NCBI RefSeq assembly: GCF_029784165.1
Contig: NC_073696.1
Location: forward strand, 187,104,498 to 187,168,497
Direction: 5' to 3'
DNA length: 64,000 bases
Origin: Wyeomyia smithii
Taxonomy: Eukaryota > Arthropoda > Insecta > Diptera > Culicidae
Position numbers and translations under genes: made by a program. Each line of letters starts with the position of its first letter. The stretch's first letter is position 1. This document shows, one piece after another, positions 32,007 to 41,889 of this stretch. Below the pieces are notes generated by a model, which was not told where the DNA came from, made no database searches, and worked only from the letters and a program-made list of their open reading frames with translations.

Positions 32007-35000
32007 TTATGTCTGAACTCGCATGACGTAGGTTTTATACAAGCCAGCATTCAACCGACGATAATCATCACTCGATCGCGTGAAATGACACTTGGCATCG
32101 ACTGTTCTAGTACGACGATTTCTGTGTCGCCATAGATTGCGTACACGTTTTAATTCTCGTATAATCATGGAAACCCCCCAAGCAAGAAACTTCGATCTTC
32201 TATCTTCATAATTATTTCCGTAGTCGGCATCTGCATATCCTTCCAATGCTCTTGCCTTATCATGATAACTGTAGAAAAGATATAGATCCTTTGTACCTTG
32301 CGAATATCGAAGGATTCTCTTCAATCCATTCCAGTGCTCCTCTGATGCACAACTTTGGAACTTGCTCAGGATCACAGCTGCGCTGGTATCAGGACGAGAC
32401 ATTGATGCTAAATACTGCAAACACCCCATACGGCTCCTCCATTCTATTGCTTTCTGATGCCACCCATTTTACATTTGCATCCATAGGTGTTGCAACTGGT
32501 TTGCAATCATGCATACCAAATCGATATAGAACTTTATCAATATAATTCTTTTGAGAAATCTTCATTTCTTGTTTCTCTAAGCTTCTGTTGATTTCTAATC
32601 CCAAATAAATCTTGACTTCCCCTAAATCTTTCATATGAAATCTCTTCGATAACTCTTGCTTTATCCAATTGACTCTAGCAATATCATCAGAAACAATAAG
32701 GATGTCATCCACATAAAGTACAACATACAATTTGAAGTCTTTAAGTATGCAAACACAGAAATCGCTGGGCAGCTTAGAAAACCCCAGCTTTATCATGACT
32801 GCGTCAAAGCATAGGTTCCAGCTTCTTCCAGCCTGTTTTAATCCATATAGACTCCTATTCAAACGACAAATTGGACTATTCCCATCTTCATCACATGGAA
32901 ATTCCATGAAAACCATTCTTCTTCATCTTCATCTAAATTCCCATTGAGAAAAGCTGTCTTAACAACCATCTGATGTACCAGCATATTTCTCACAACGGCT
33001 ATAGACAGAATAGTTCTAATGGTTGTTATCTTCGCTACAGGTGCAAAGGTTTCTTGGTAATCAAAACCATACCTTTGAGAGCAACCTTTAGCAACTAACC
33101 ATGCCTTATATCGTCTTGTGGATTCTCCATCTTTGATTCCAAATACCCACATGGAATTAATTGGTCTAAAACCGGTTGAAATACTATTTACCAAACTCCA
33201 TGTATTATTCGCTTCTAGTGCTGCCAATTCATCCTGAATTGTAGCTTTCCATTTAGGCCAGTCATTCCTTTTTATTAATTCAGGGATAATTTGAGGTATA
33301 TCTTCAATGAAACTTACAGCTGAGAATGCACTATTTGCATTGTCAGCCCCTAACTCTTGTTGTATCTGTTTTTCTTGAATCCTCTTACTACGACGTACGA
33401 TCGGTCCTGAATTTTCCGCATCGTCGTCCAATACTTCATGCTTGGATTCATCTTCGTCACCTTCTCCGCTAGCGTCTGAAACATCAACCGATTCATCTGA
33501 ATCATCAACTGAACTAGTATCCAAAACCTTAGATTCCTTTACGCCTGTAGGTGCGAAATTCTGGTATAGGTCTTCAACCTCGCTACCAGAATCTTGCGTA
33601 TCCCGAAAAACAGATTGGCCTTCATCGAAAACCACATCTCTTGAGATGATTATCCTTCCAGACTCCTCATCCCAAAGTCGATATCCATTCTTGGCATATC
33701 CGACAAAGTCAATCTTCTACTTCTGTCGTCCAACTTCTTACGTCTTTCTCTTGGTACCTGTCCATAGGCTAAGCATCCACAGATTCGTAAACAACTAAGT
33801 TCTGGTTTCGTACCAAACCATATCTCAAAAGGTGTCTTCAACTCCTTTATTTTCAAGTAGGGTACCGATTGGTCACATATGCAGACACAAAAACTGCTTC
33901 ACCTCACAATTTCTTGGGTACATTGTTTTCATTCAACATTGCTCTCGTTTTATCTAAAAGAGTGCGATACATTCTCTAGACAGGTTGAAATCATTTGAAT
34001 TCCTCTCCTGACACAGAATTTCTGGAATTTATTCCCATAATATTCTCCACCATTATCTGAAACAAACTTTGAGATTTGGGAGTTAAAGTGAGCCGAAACC
34101 ATAGCTTCATACTCTCTAAACTTTCCCAGCACCTCATTTTTGTGGCGTATCAGATACACTACGACAAAATGCGTGAAATCATCAATAAAAACAACAAAGT
34201 ATCTACATCCGTCTTATGTTTCATCACTCATTGGGCCACATACATCAGAATGTATGATTTCTAATAGGCTGGTTGATCGGACACTATTGCTTTCAAATGG
34301 TGTTCTTGTGTGTTTGCCAACAACACAAGAATGGCATAAACTCTGCTTCCCCTTGTTTTCCTACGTGCAAACCATCAACCATTCGCTGAGAACACAGTTT
34401 TGCTATATTTCTATAGCTCAAGTGCCCTAGTCTCTTGTGCCAAAGCTGAAGCGGACTATCGACCTTACCAACACAAGCAATATCATCATCGTCCACATCA
34501 ACCATCAAATTGAGAACGAAAAGACCACCGACTTTCTTCCCAGAAACAATGACTTCCCCAGATCTCTCGGCTATCGTCACGCTGCGATCATCGAAAGACA
34601 CACGCCTACCAGCGGAGACAAGTCTAGAAACAGATAGGAGATTGTATTGCAAATTCGGAATAAAAAGTACATTATACAATTTATATCTGTTTATTTTCTC
34701 CGACTTTACAGCAATACTTTTTAATTTACCTACTCCTCTCTTCCTACCAACTAGCACTTCACCATCTTTGGCTGTTGATACCACTACAGGGTCCACAGCC
34801 CAGCAGTCCTTCATGACCGCATCGTCACCAACCATGTGATCGCTCGCCCACGAATCTACTATCAGGGGTATCACTTTGCTGGTCGACGCTACCGGCTCCG
34901 CGACCCGTTTGGGTCCAACGACCAATCCGCGCTCGGCCGTAAACTTTTCTCGTCGATATCCAGCTGGGACAATTCCCTTCACTGGACTCGACGAGCTGGT

Positions 35001-35906
35001 TTTTGCCCGGTTGCGTTCTGATGGGACTTCTTCCCTCTCATTTACGCTCACCAAAGCAACATTTGCTGAACCCCTGTTCAGCAGGCGATAGCATTTCGCC
35101 CTGGTGTGGCCTACCTTGCCACATTCGAAGCATGTCTTCTTCCTGGGTTGGTGGTCGGCAGTTAGAGGGGCAACCATTGCCACGTTGGACGGCTCCGACA
35201 GCTTTTGATACCCTTCCCTGCCTTCCTCGGCGTCCAGAAAAAGGCTTCGAATGTCAGCCAGCGACATTTGGGCCAGATCAGCCTGACGTATCACGGCGAT
35301 GGCATCCAGGAGAGTAGTATGCTTCTCCGGGATGGCGACTAGCAGAGTATTTAACTTCTCGCTTGCCGAGATGACGTCACCTGTTCTCTCTATTTCCTGA
35401 ACGTACCGCTCGTGAGCCATGAACAGCTCCATGAGAGTTCGATGGCCTGCTGTCCGCAGGTTGTAAAATTTGCGCGGAATATTGAACAGCACAAGTCGTC
35501 CATGCCTTAAGTAGACGGAGTCAAGGCGGTCCAAAACGTGTTCAAGGTAGACACACTCCATCACGTGCGCCATGGCGTCGTTGTCCAATGATATCCAGAA
35601 AACGTTGACGACCTTGTCGTCCTCTTTTAGCCGTTACTGGTATTTGGCTGCGTTCAGGGCAGCTTCCTCCGGTGAGGCGTCTATACGGGTGTCGCCGCAG
35701 TCCTCCATCGGCGGGATCCTGTCCAAGCAGTGTAGAAGGCCCCGCTGCGTCACCTGCACCTTCCAGAAGGGATAGTCCTTTCCGGCCGCTCCCTTGAAGG
35801 TGGGAATCATTCCCAATCGTCCGTCTTCCTTGATAGAGGTAGTAGAGGTCACGCTGGCCATTTCCTTCTTCGGGTATTCCACTATCATTATCAATAATAA
35901 TATCAT
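32007..35906 (-). pseudogene. Copia Gag-Pol polyprotein, broken
   Basis: Gag begins at about 35891 (MASVTSTTSIKEDGRLGMI). A single in-frame TAA at 35634-35636 interrupts it, and the frame then stays open from 35588 to 34293: a zinc knuckle CFECGKVGHTRAKC (about 35115), the protease site as DSWAS in place of DSGAS (about 34850), and the integrase start LWHKRLGHLS (about 34400). After shifts come the integrase SDNGGEY (about 34045), the linker and RT start (33635-32859), RT with intact LYVDDILIVS (about 32705), and RNase H GYADADYG (about 32220). At least four frame breaks and the altered protease site show it is dead. Confidence 0.88.
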
Positions 35907-36116
35907 TACAATCTTATTATCTGAAAATAGATTAATGACTTAACCAGATAACCCTGCGGACCTTCCGGCGAAGACCTCGTTTTAGGTCTTCGACAAGACC
36001 AAAAACAAACAGCAAGATCTAGTAGTACAAGTACCACCTAGACTTGCACTCAGTGGTACATATTACGACCTGAGTATCAAAAAAGGACTATGTGCCTAGA
36101 ACTCTAGCAGAACTAT

Positions 36117-36134
36117 GTTCCTGGGCCCATAACC
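36117..36134 (-). other. Copia primer-binding site (initiator tRNA half-molecule type)
   Basis: Directly after the 5' LTR the minus strand reads GGTTATGGGCCCAGGAAC. Copia elements prime from an internal (anticodon-loop) fragment of initiator methionine tRNA, and GGTTATGGGCCCAG is the shape of the site known in Drosophila copia. The similarity is from memory but is long and exactly placed. Confidence 0.8.
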
Positions 36135-36373
36135 TGTTGAATCGACATATCAAACAGTAATAATACCTTATAGTTTTGTCAGATTCCAAAAATGATTTAT
36201 TCCATATATTCTAGTATCTTATATCTAAATATCATACATGGTCCATTAGCGATTGCTAATGTGAAACACAATATCATTGTTCCGATTCCTACCACGCATC
36301 TCTGTACATGCATATGTAGTGCGCAACTCGGCTATACAATTTGTCATTCGATTGTCGAGTCCTGCCAGCTTCA
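36135..36373 (-). repeat. 5' LTR of the copia element
   Basis: The LTR of about 239 bp starts TGAAGCTGG and ends ATTCAACA in element sense (TG...CA). It holds an AATAAA near 36195. The start was set by the last CA before the direct repeat ATTAGGGTGG and is less sure than the end, which is fixed by the primer site. Confidence 0.65.
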
Positions 36374-36392
36374 TTAGGGTGGCTCACAAATA

Positions 36393-37334
36393 TTAGGGTG
36401 GTTCAAAAGTAGTAATTATCCTAAAAGAAATTGATAATTCAACACTTGAGACGTTTCTCAAAAGAATTGCACGCGGAACGCATCTGGTCCATCGACATCT
36501 TGTTCCGGATCTTGGGTATGAGCTTCCTAAATTGGTTCATAGTGCTCACTTCATGTTCGCTCTACTTGGCCAGCATTTTTGGACTTTAGAAAGTGATAGA
36601 ACTAAAAATTGAAACAGATTAAAAGCGTTATGTAAGTGCAATCGAATTCTACCGACACCACACTTAGACGATATTCGCCGTGTGGGCCGGTGCGACGTCC
36701 TGTTGGAAAGAGGTAATGATCTCTCCCGTAGAGGTCCCACAGTGCCGGGGCCACAATCTTCTCCAAAACCTACCACCTCCCACCTTCCCACGCCTGAATA
36801 CAGCTCAAGAGCCGCCGGATATTTATGCAGGCCATCTTCAGCACCCACAGCTCATTATTTTGGACATTGTGCGACTGTTGCAAGACAAATAGTTTCTCAT
36901 CAGAAAACATAAACTCCTGATCTGCGTGCCTCGAAAGTATCAGTTCGACTCTGCCCAGCCTCTTCTTTGTAGTAGCCTCCGTTATCTCGTGAACCTTGCG
37001 TCTCTTGTACGGCTCATTTTTCGATAAACCTGCTCCCTCACCAATGCGGCCGCCCGAATCTTGCACGGTCCTTGTCCAAGCCCATCTTCCGCTTCACTCC
37101 GTGAGATTTCAATCGCCAGAATGTGTGTTCTTTCATAAACAACTCTACTAAGACGTCGCGGTACTCATTAAGTGTACGCAGTAAACAAATAACAAATTAC
37201 AGCAAGTCGACACCGTACGCGTCGGTTAGCCTGTATATGAGGCTAAAGCTAACACCACTACCATTACAAAAAATGCGTATGGTGCACACTTAAACAACGA
37301 TGAAAAGTTGTATTCGAACTTACTGATCATCCTG
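36393..37334 (-). pseudogene. Mariner-like transposase remnant
   Basis: On the minus strand, about 37066-36420, several frames give a recognisable transposase: FSDEKLFVLQQSHNVQNNELW (first catalytic Asp, about 36900), FQQDVAPAHTANIV (second Asp, about 36690), and a C-terminal NQFRKLIPKIRNKM...FEKRLK tail (about 36450-36530). The block with the third acid is lost. Ends TAGGGTGGTTCAAAAGT (36393) and its rough complement at 37334 may be the terminal repeats. A second copy of the family is at 58450-58815. Confidence 0.65.
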
Positions 37335-37679
37335 CAAAATTTTACTTTTTTCCTAAAAATCTCAAGTTTTGCTAAGATTATTTCTTAGCAATAGATGTTT
37401 TTCATGTCAAGTTCTCTCAGAAACACGATGAAGTTGTCGAATTGGAAATCAGAATACACTCGTTTATCGAAAAAGGCAATTGCTCGACTAATTTCTTCCA
37501 AAGTTTAATTTCTAGAATTCATATTGACAATACAAATCCAGAGGAATAAAAAAAAGATCAGAGAAAAAGTTGATTAAAACCATAGAAAATTCGACACTAG
37601 GTATTAGTGTTTTTCGTGTTAAATTTTCTCAGAAACACGAAAAAAATTTCAAACTGGATATTAAAATATACCTTTTTGC
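37335..37679. other. No gene; internal duplication
   Basis: Two related blocks (TTTTTC.TGT.AA.TT.TCTCAGAAACACGA) occur near 37395 and 37605, so part of this stretch is a diverged duplication. No coding sequence is seen. Confidence 0.5.
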
Positions 37680-38070
37680 TCAAACGCATTCTAGTTTTAC
37701 AGATGCAAAAAAAGCCTTCCTGAAATCTAAGGTGGCGACTTCCGACTACCGAAAAACAGCTCAAAATGGTCAAATACTTCCCAATATGGTAATTCCTGAA
37801 AATAAAATACACACATACAACCAACTCCAGAAGCCATTTTGAAATCCAACGCGGTAGCATGCCGTTTCTGGAGAGCAACCTAAAATGACCAAATACCATT
37901 CAATATGGCTATTTTCTGAACCAGAAAAATGCCCTGCGGCCTGACAAACCCTACAAGGCAACTTTTGGTTTCTTTAAAACGAACAGAAATAGTCAAATAC
38001 TATCTAATATAAGTATATCCGGAACAGAAATTATATCTAGAGGTTGTAAATCGACCCAGATGACATTTTG
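37680..38070 (-). repeat. Dispersed tandem repeat, same family as 62820-63250
   Basis: Three units spaced about 119 and 104 bp (marked by TCAAATA/CCAAATA plus AATATGG at about 37770, 37889 and 37993). In reverse complement they read as TTGGGTGGTATTTGGTCATTTT...GAAGTCGCCATCTTGGATTTC-like units, matching the plus-strand units at 62820-63250. Confidence 0.6.
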
Positions 38071-38289
38071 AAGTAGAATAAGTAGAATACTCTCAGGAAG
38101 TTCGGCTACATAGGGATGTGAAATGAAAATCTAAAACCGAAAAAAGTGAAAAATATGTCCAATTTCAAATGCTAATAAATCGGTTAGTATTCGATCGATT
38201 TCCTTCGTTCTTGCAGCAATAGATTAAAAAATCTTTTAAGATTCTTCCCAAAAGAAGATAATTGTAATTTTATTATTCACACTATTGTA

Positions 38290-38960
38290 CTGTTGAAAAT
38301 AATCAAGGCTTGTCAAAACGAAATATTCGACCTCTGCTTGGTTGTTATATGATTGCTTCCCAAGCACGGTCGACAGAATCATATACCTTGCAATTTAATA
38401 CATGCTATTTGGGCTATATAAAAGCCTGTTTCAGCCAAAACCGCTCAGAATAGTTCTAGACAGCGACAACAGCAGTCGTCCTCCCTTAGCAGCAGCATTA
38501 GCAGTGCAGTGGATACTAGCGATGGCGGGAAGCGGCCACAGCTGTGGCGTAGCAATGGATAGCGCACTAGTTGCAGCGGATTCCAGCAACGATAGCAGCT
38601 GGGCCAGCTGATGCAGGGACAGTGGATACCAATGGCAGCGTATAGCGGCCACAACTGTGGTATGGCTATGGATTGCGAACTAGTTACAGCGGATCTCAGT
38701 ATCAAAGCAGCTGATGCAGTGAGGCACTTCAGTGGAATGCAGTCTCTGTGCGATAGTGGGCACTAGTGAATGCATTCAATGAAAAGTTGGCTCATTTTGA
38801 CAACACGTGAGCTGTCTAGTTTTGAGTGTTAAGTCAGTTTTCACTGTTTATTTTATCACAAGGAATACTTTATTCGCACTGTTAGTGATAACGCAAAAGT
38901 GTGATCGGCATCTTATCCGATACTAAAATGAACAACAAATTGTCCTTTTCAGGATGAAAT
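38290..38960 (+). other. Possible promoter and transcribed segment (solo LTR candidate)
   Basis: A strong TATA box CTATATAAAAG at about 38413 is followed by a serine/CAG-rich GC segment and then AATAAA at about 38957. TGTTGAAAAT at 38291 could be an LTR start. GTACTG occurs at 38286 and near 39059, but that is short enough to be chance. Either a solo LTR or a small host transcription unit is possible. Confidence 0.3.
38532..38710. repeat. 113-bp imperfect tandem duplication
   Basis: GCGGCCACAGCTGTGG at 38532 and GCGGCCACAACTGTGG at 38645 begin two units that stay similar through CTAGTT.CAGCGGAT. The surrounding GC-rich CAGCAG sequence contrasts with its AT-rich neighbours. Confidence 0.75.
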
Positions 38961-39746
38961 AAAAACTTGATTGAAGATTTGATATTTTCTAATGAGTTAA
39001 TTCACATTTTTAAATTTGTAAAAGTTATAAATTTTACTTCATCTCTGTGTCTCAAAACGTACTGAATTATCTTTTCCTTCAGTCATGAGCACGACATCCG
39101 AAAAAATTTCATATCGAAATTTAAAAATTGTCAAACCCCAACCATGACTTGCTATATTATTGAAAATGGTCAATCTTTGTTGAAGCGCAAAATTCGATTG
39201 ATCTGATTAGTCAACGTTTATTTACTAGAAAAAATGACTGACACGCAAGCAGCCGGGTTATCATTCTTGTAAATGTATTCTACTTCAACCTTGCGGTCGT
39301 GGCTTTGCACACAACCCTCCTGTTATTTTTAATACCATATCATTACTCCCAGAAAAAATAATTAATGGAGGTGTTTCAGCAAAAACAACTCAAGCAAAAC
39401 CAACCGGAATGAACTGATCTATTTCAGCGGCTACAAAGTACGGTATCGTACCCTTTACGATTCGGATGTTTTATGTTCGCTCAGATGTTTTAACTAAATG
39501 ATTACCATTTCGAGAGAGTAGTTTTTTTAGTGTTGTATAGTGTAATTTCGTCCTCATATAAGGCCCTAAGGATGGTCCCACAAAAGGACCGAAACGTCAG
39601 TGATGAGCGAATAACAAACAACGCGTTTCGTTAAACTGCAAGCCGTGATACCGAAAGCGTTGTACATTTATTCCCAATGAGTTATTTTTAGTGTTGGATA
39701 ACAGTTATTGATATAAACATATTGAAACATAATGATCAATCATAAG

Positions 39747-39971
39747 TCTCTCAATCAACAGTCTCCCCAGCTGGTCTCGAGGTACGATGCTGACCTAACA
39801 AGCCAGTCGTCGTAGGTTCGAGTCTCGGCTCGGGAGAGACTGTTAGTGTCAGTAGGATCGTAGCGCTAGTCCCGCAATTGTCCTGTACACTCAACAGTTG
39901 GCTGCGAAGTCTGTGTATAGTAAACAGAAGGTCAAGTTCCTAATCGGAATGTAGCACCAAGGCTTTGCTTT
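39747..39971 (+). mobile_element. tRNA-derived SINE with 13-bp target duplication
   Basis: The SINE is flanked by GATCAATCATAAG at 39734-39746 and 39972-39984. It holds Pol III boxes: A-box region GAGGTACGATGCTGACC and B-box GGTTCGAGTCTCG. The tRNA-unrelated body ends CAAGGCTTTGCTTT. The family is common in Aedes as I recall it; Feilai is the published tRNA-related SINE of Aedes aegypti, but I am not certain this is it. A second, truncated copy is at 61868-62030. Confidence 0.88.
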
Positions 39972-40856
39972 GATCAATCATAAGATTAGTGTCTATCATT
40001 CAACGAATTATTGTAAAGCAGACGTTTGCTCCAAACTATCAATTGCGATTACTTTCGAATGCAACAATGCAAGTAATGTAACAAACAACTTTGAATAGTT
40101 TTACATCAAAGCGGACGTGGCTTTGCACACAATTTCTCCGTTATTTTTATTTTTTCCCATACTATTCTGCATTGTCCGTGAGTTTAAGCAATTCAAAAAT
40201 GATACATTTAGACTTCAATGTAACCACCTTTCGCCTGTATTTTTTTTATTTTATGAGAAAACACGTTGTTTGAATCTTAGTTTTAGTTATGGTTAAATTT
40301 AATAAATTATAAGATATGCAATATGCTTCATCTTTTTGTATAAGAATCTTTCAATTTTAAATGTTCCAACTAACGTTTTACCTTCTTCTCCGTTTCCTGT
40401 CAACCGTCAACAAACTCCTATATAACAGTTCAGCATCCAGGGATGCTTCTCGACCATATACAGATCAAGATATAAAAGTGCATCACATTTCGCAGGGTTG
40501 TGAAAAAAGGATAATGAAGAAAAGCGCATTACGGAAAGTGTTCCAAAAAGATAATTGTCAGTTTGCGTAAAAAGTGTCAGTTGAGATGATTGTTAGGACT
40601 TTGTATAAAAGATTTACACTGGAAATCATCAATAACGTTAAAATTTTTGTAAGTTGATATTATTCGATTTCTGAAGCTCTATTAGTAAGTGCCTTTTTAT
40701 GTTAGCCTTATCATGGCACTGATGATAATGGATCATGTCAATGGATCTGTAGACTTGGTTCAGCAGACCAGTACAATTCTTTATCTCGAAATCCCAGAGT
40801 ATAGTTGGCCTGAATCTCACCTCTAATGTCGAAGTAGAAAAAGAGTGTGATGTTTC

Positions 40857-40925
40857 CCGGACTAGAATCACCGTAAATCTAATATTCTCGGATTTCAGTT
40901 GATTTTTTGTGGTAAGATTTATGAG
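40857..40925 (+). repeat. Copy of the SINE-like sequence found at 30553
   Basis: CCCGGACTAGAATCACCGTA and the following TTCTCGGATTTCAGTTGATTT line up with one arm of the palindromic insert at 30553-30653. Here there is no inverted second arm, which supports the view that the palindrome at 30 kb arose at integration. Confidence 0.45.
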
Positions 40926-41179
40926 TACGAAGGAAAACCAACAAACTAAGGTTTCTAAACAAAAACTGAGACAGTATACAGAGTTTTAAACAGAATTTAA
41001 ATAATCTATCTAACAACCGTGAAATAAAAATTTATACTTTTGTATCACAATATATTTCCACATATATTAAAAAAATATGTTGAATGCTTTGAGCGTACGA
41101 TGATGTATCCATATTATTGCTAGATGCGCTTATAGCTAATTACCACCTAAAGTTCCTATTACCGAATACAGCTGAAACA

Positions 41180-41808
41180 TCAGTTCCAGAACCACTTTTT
41201 GTGGTGTTTCTTAATATATACAGTTACTGGTACTGGTTTTTCGACGTAGATCGGTTGATTCACATACACTGGATAAGGCTTGTCAACATGAACTGTGTAC
41301 GGTTTCGGAACATGGACGTACTCCTTCTGATAGACAGGAACTTCGACCTTCACGGGATATGGCACGGGACGGTCCACGTGGACGGGCACTTTTTTCTCGA
41401 TGTAAACCGGATACTTCTTCTCTACCAAAACGGGAACTTTCTTTTCGATTTGCACTTGATAAGGAACTTTCACCGGCACTGGTACGTGCTTTTCAACTTC
41501 CACCGGGTAAGGCACTGGTACTTTCTTGGTGACAAAATGTTTAATCTCTTTCTTCGATTCCCATTCGTGGCTTAAATCGTTTTGGTGATGTGTCTCGTCT
41601 TCGTAATTGCTGTGCGACTCGTATTGCTCGTCATAATCGTGATGATCATCCAGTATACGGCGTTTCTCCCGTAGGGACTCATCAGTAGCCCCTAAGCTGA
41701 TAATCGCCATAATCATTGAGAACACGATAAACGCCTGAAAAACACAGTTAGTAATAAAATATTCTGTAACTTTCCTTGAACCCTTTTTCCGTTGCTGCCC
41801 ACCTTCAT
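41180..41808 (-). CDS. Secreted Val/Pro/Lys-rich repeat protein (two exons)
   Basis: The gene has two coding exons, 41803-41808 (MK) and 41180-41734, with a 68-bp intron (donor AAG|GTGGGC, acceptor TTTTTCAG|GCG). The 186-residue product begins MKAFIVFSMIMAIISLGATD, a clear signal peptide. An acidic/His region (about 20-60) follows, then about 115 residues of repeats of the form KKVPVPYPVEVEKHVPVPVKV, and a basic C-terminus KKHHKKWFWN. Splitting a signal peptide with an intron after the second codon is typical of insect cuticular and other extracellular matrix genes. Such VPV/VPYPV-repeat proteins are common in insects; a structural role in cuticle or matrix is inferred, not shown. No cuticle R&R domain is present. 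Confidence 0.88.
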
Positions 41809-41849
41809 GTTTGCCTTTCCGAGATAGAGCTGAAACAACCGATCACAAC

Positions 41850-41888
41850 CGAATGATGATTGAGTTCCGATAACATGGACTTTTTATA
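41850..41888 (-). promoter_or_regulatory. TATA promoter of the secreted-protein gene
   Basis: On the minus strand GTATAAAAAG (41880-41889) lies about 75 bp before the ATG at 41808. About 30 bases after it, ACTCAATC near 41857 resembles the arthropod initiator. The 5' UTR is then about 50 bases and the ATG context is GGCAAACATGAAG, a good insect start context. Confidence 0.75.
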
Positions 41889-41889
41889 C

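Larger units (their letters stand above)
32007..36373 (-). mobile_element. Ty1/copia retrotransposon, 3'-truncated
   Basis: The element is on the minus strand. It has a 5' LTR (36135-36373), a primer site (36117-36134), gag, protease, integrase, reverse transcriptase and part of RNase H, in the copia order (integrase before RT). The 3' LTR is not present: the coding sequence stops near 32007, and LINE sequence begins at 31992. No target duplication can therefore be checked. Confidence 0.88.

Noticed and set aside
38402..38705. Three overlapping Ala/Ser-rich frames
   Set aside because: They come from CAG-rich duplicated sequence on both strands. No splice or domain evidence supports a protein.
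39770..39840. True tRNA gene at the A/B-box sequence
   Set aside because: The boxes lie in a SINE with target duplication and a tRNA-unrelated body, and no clean cloverleaf or terminator is present.
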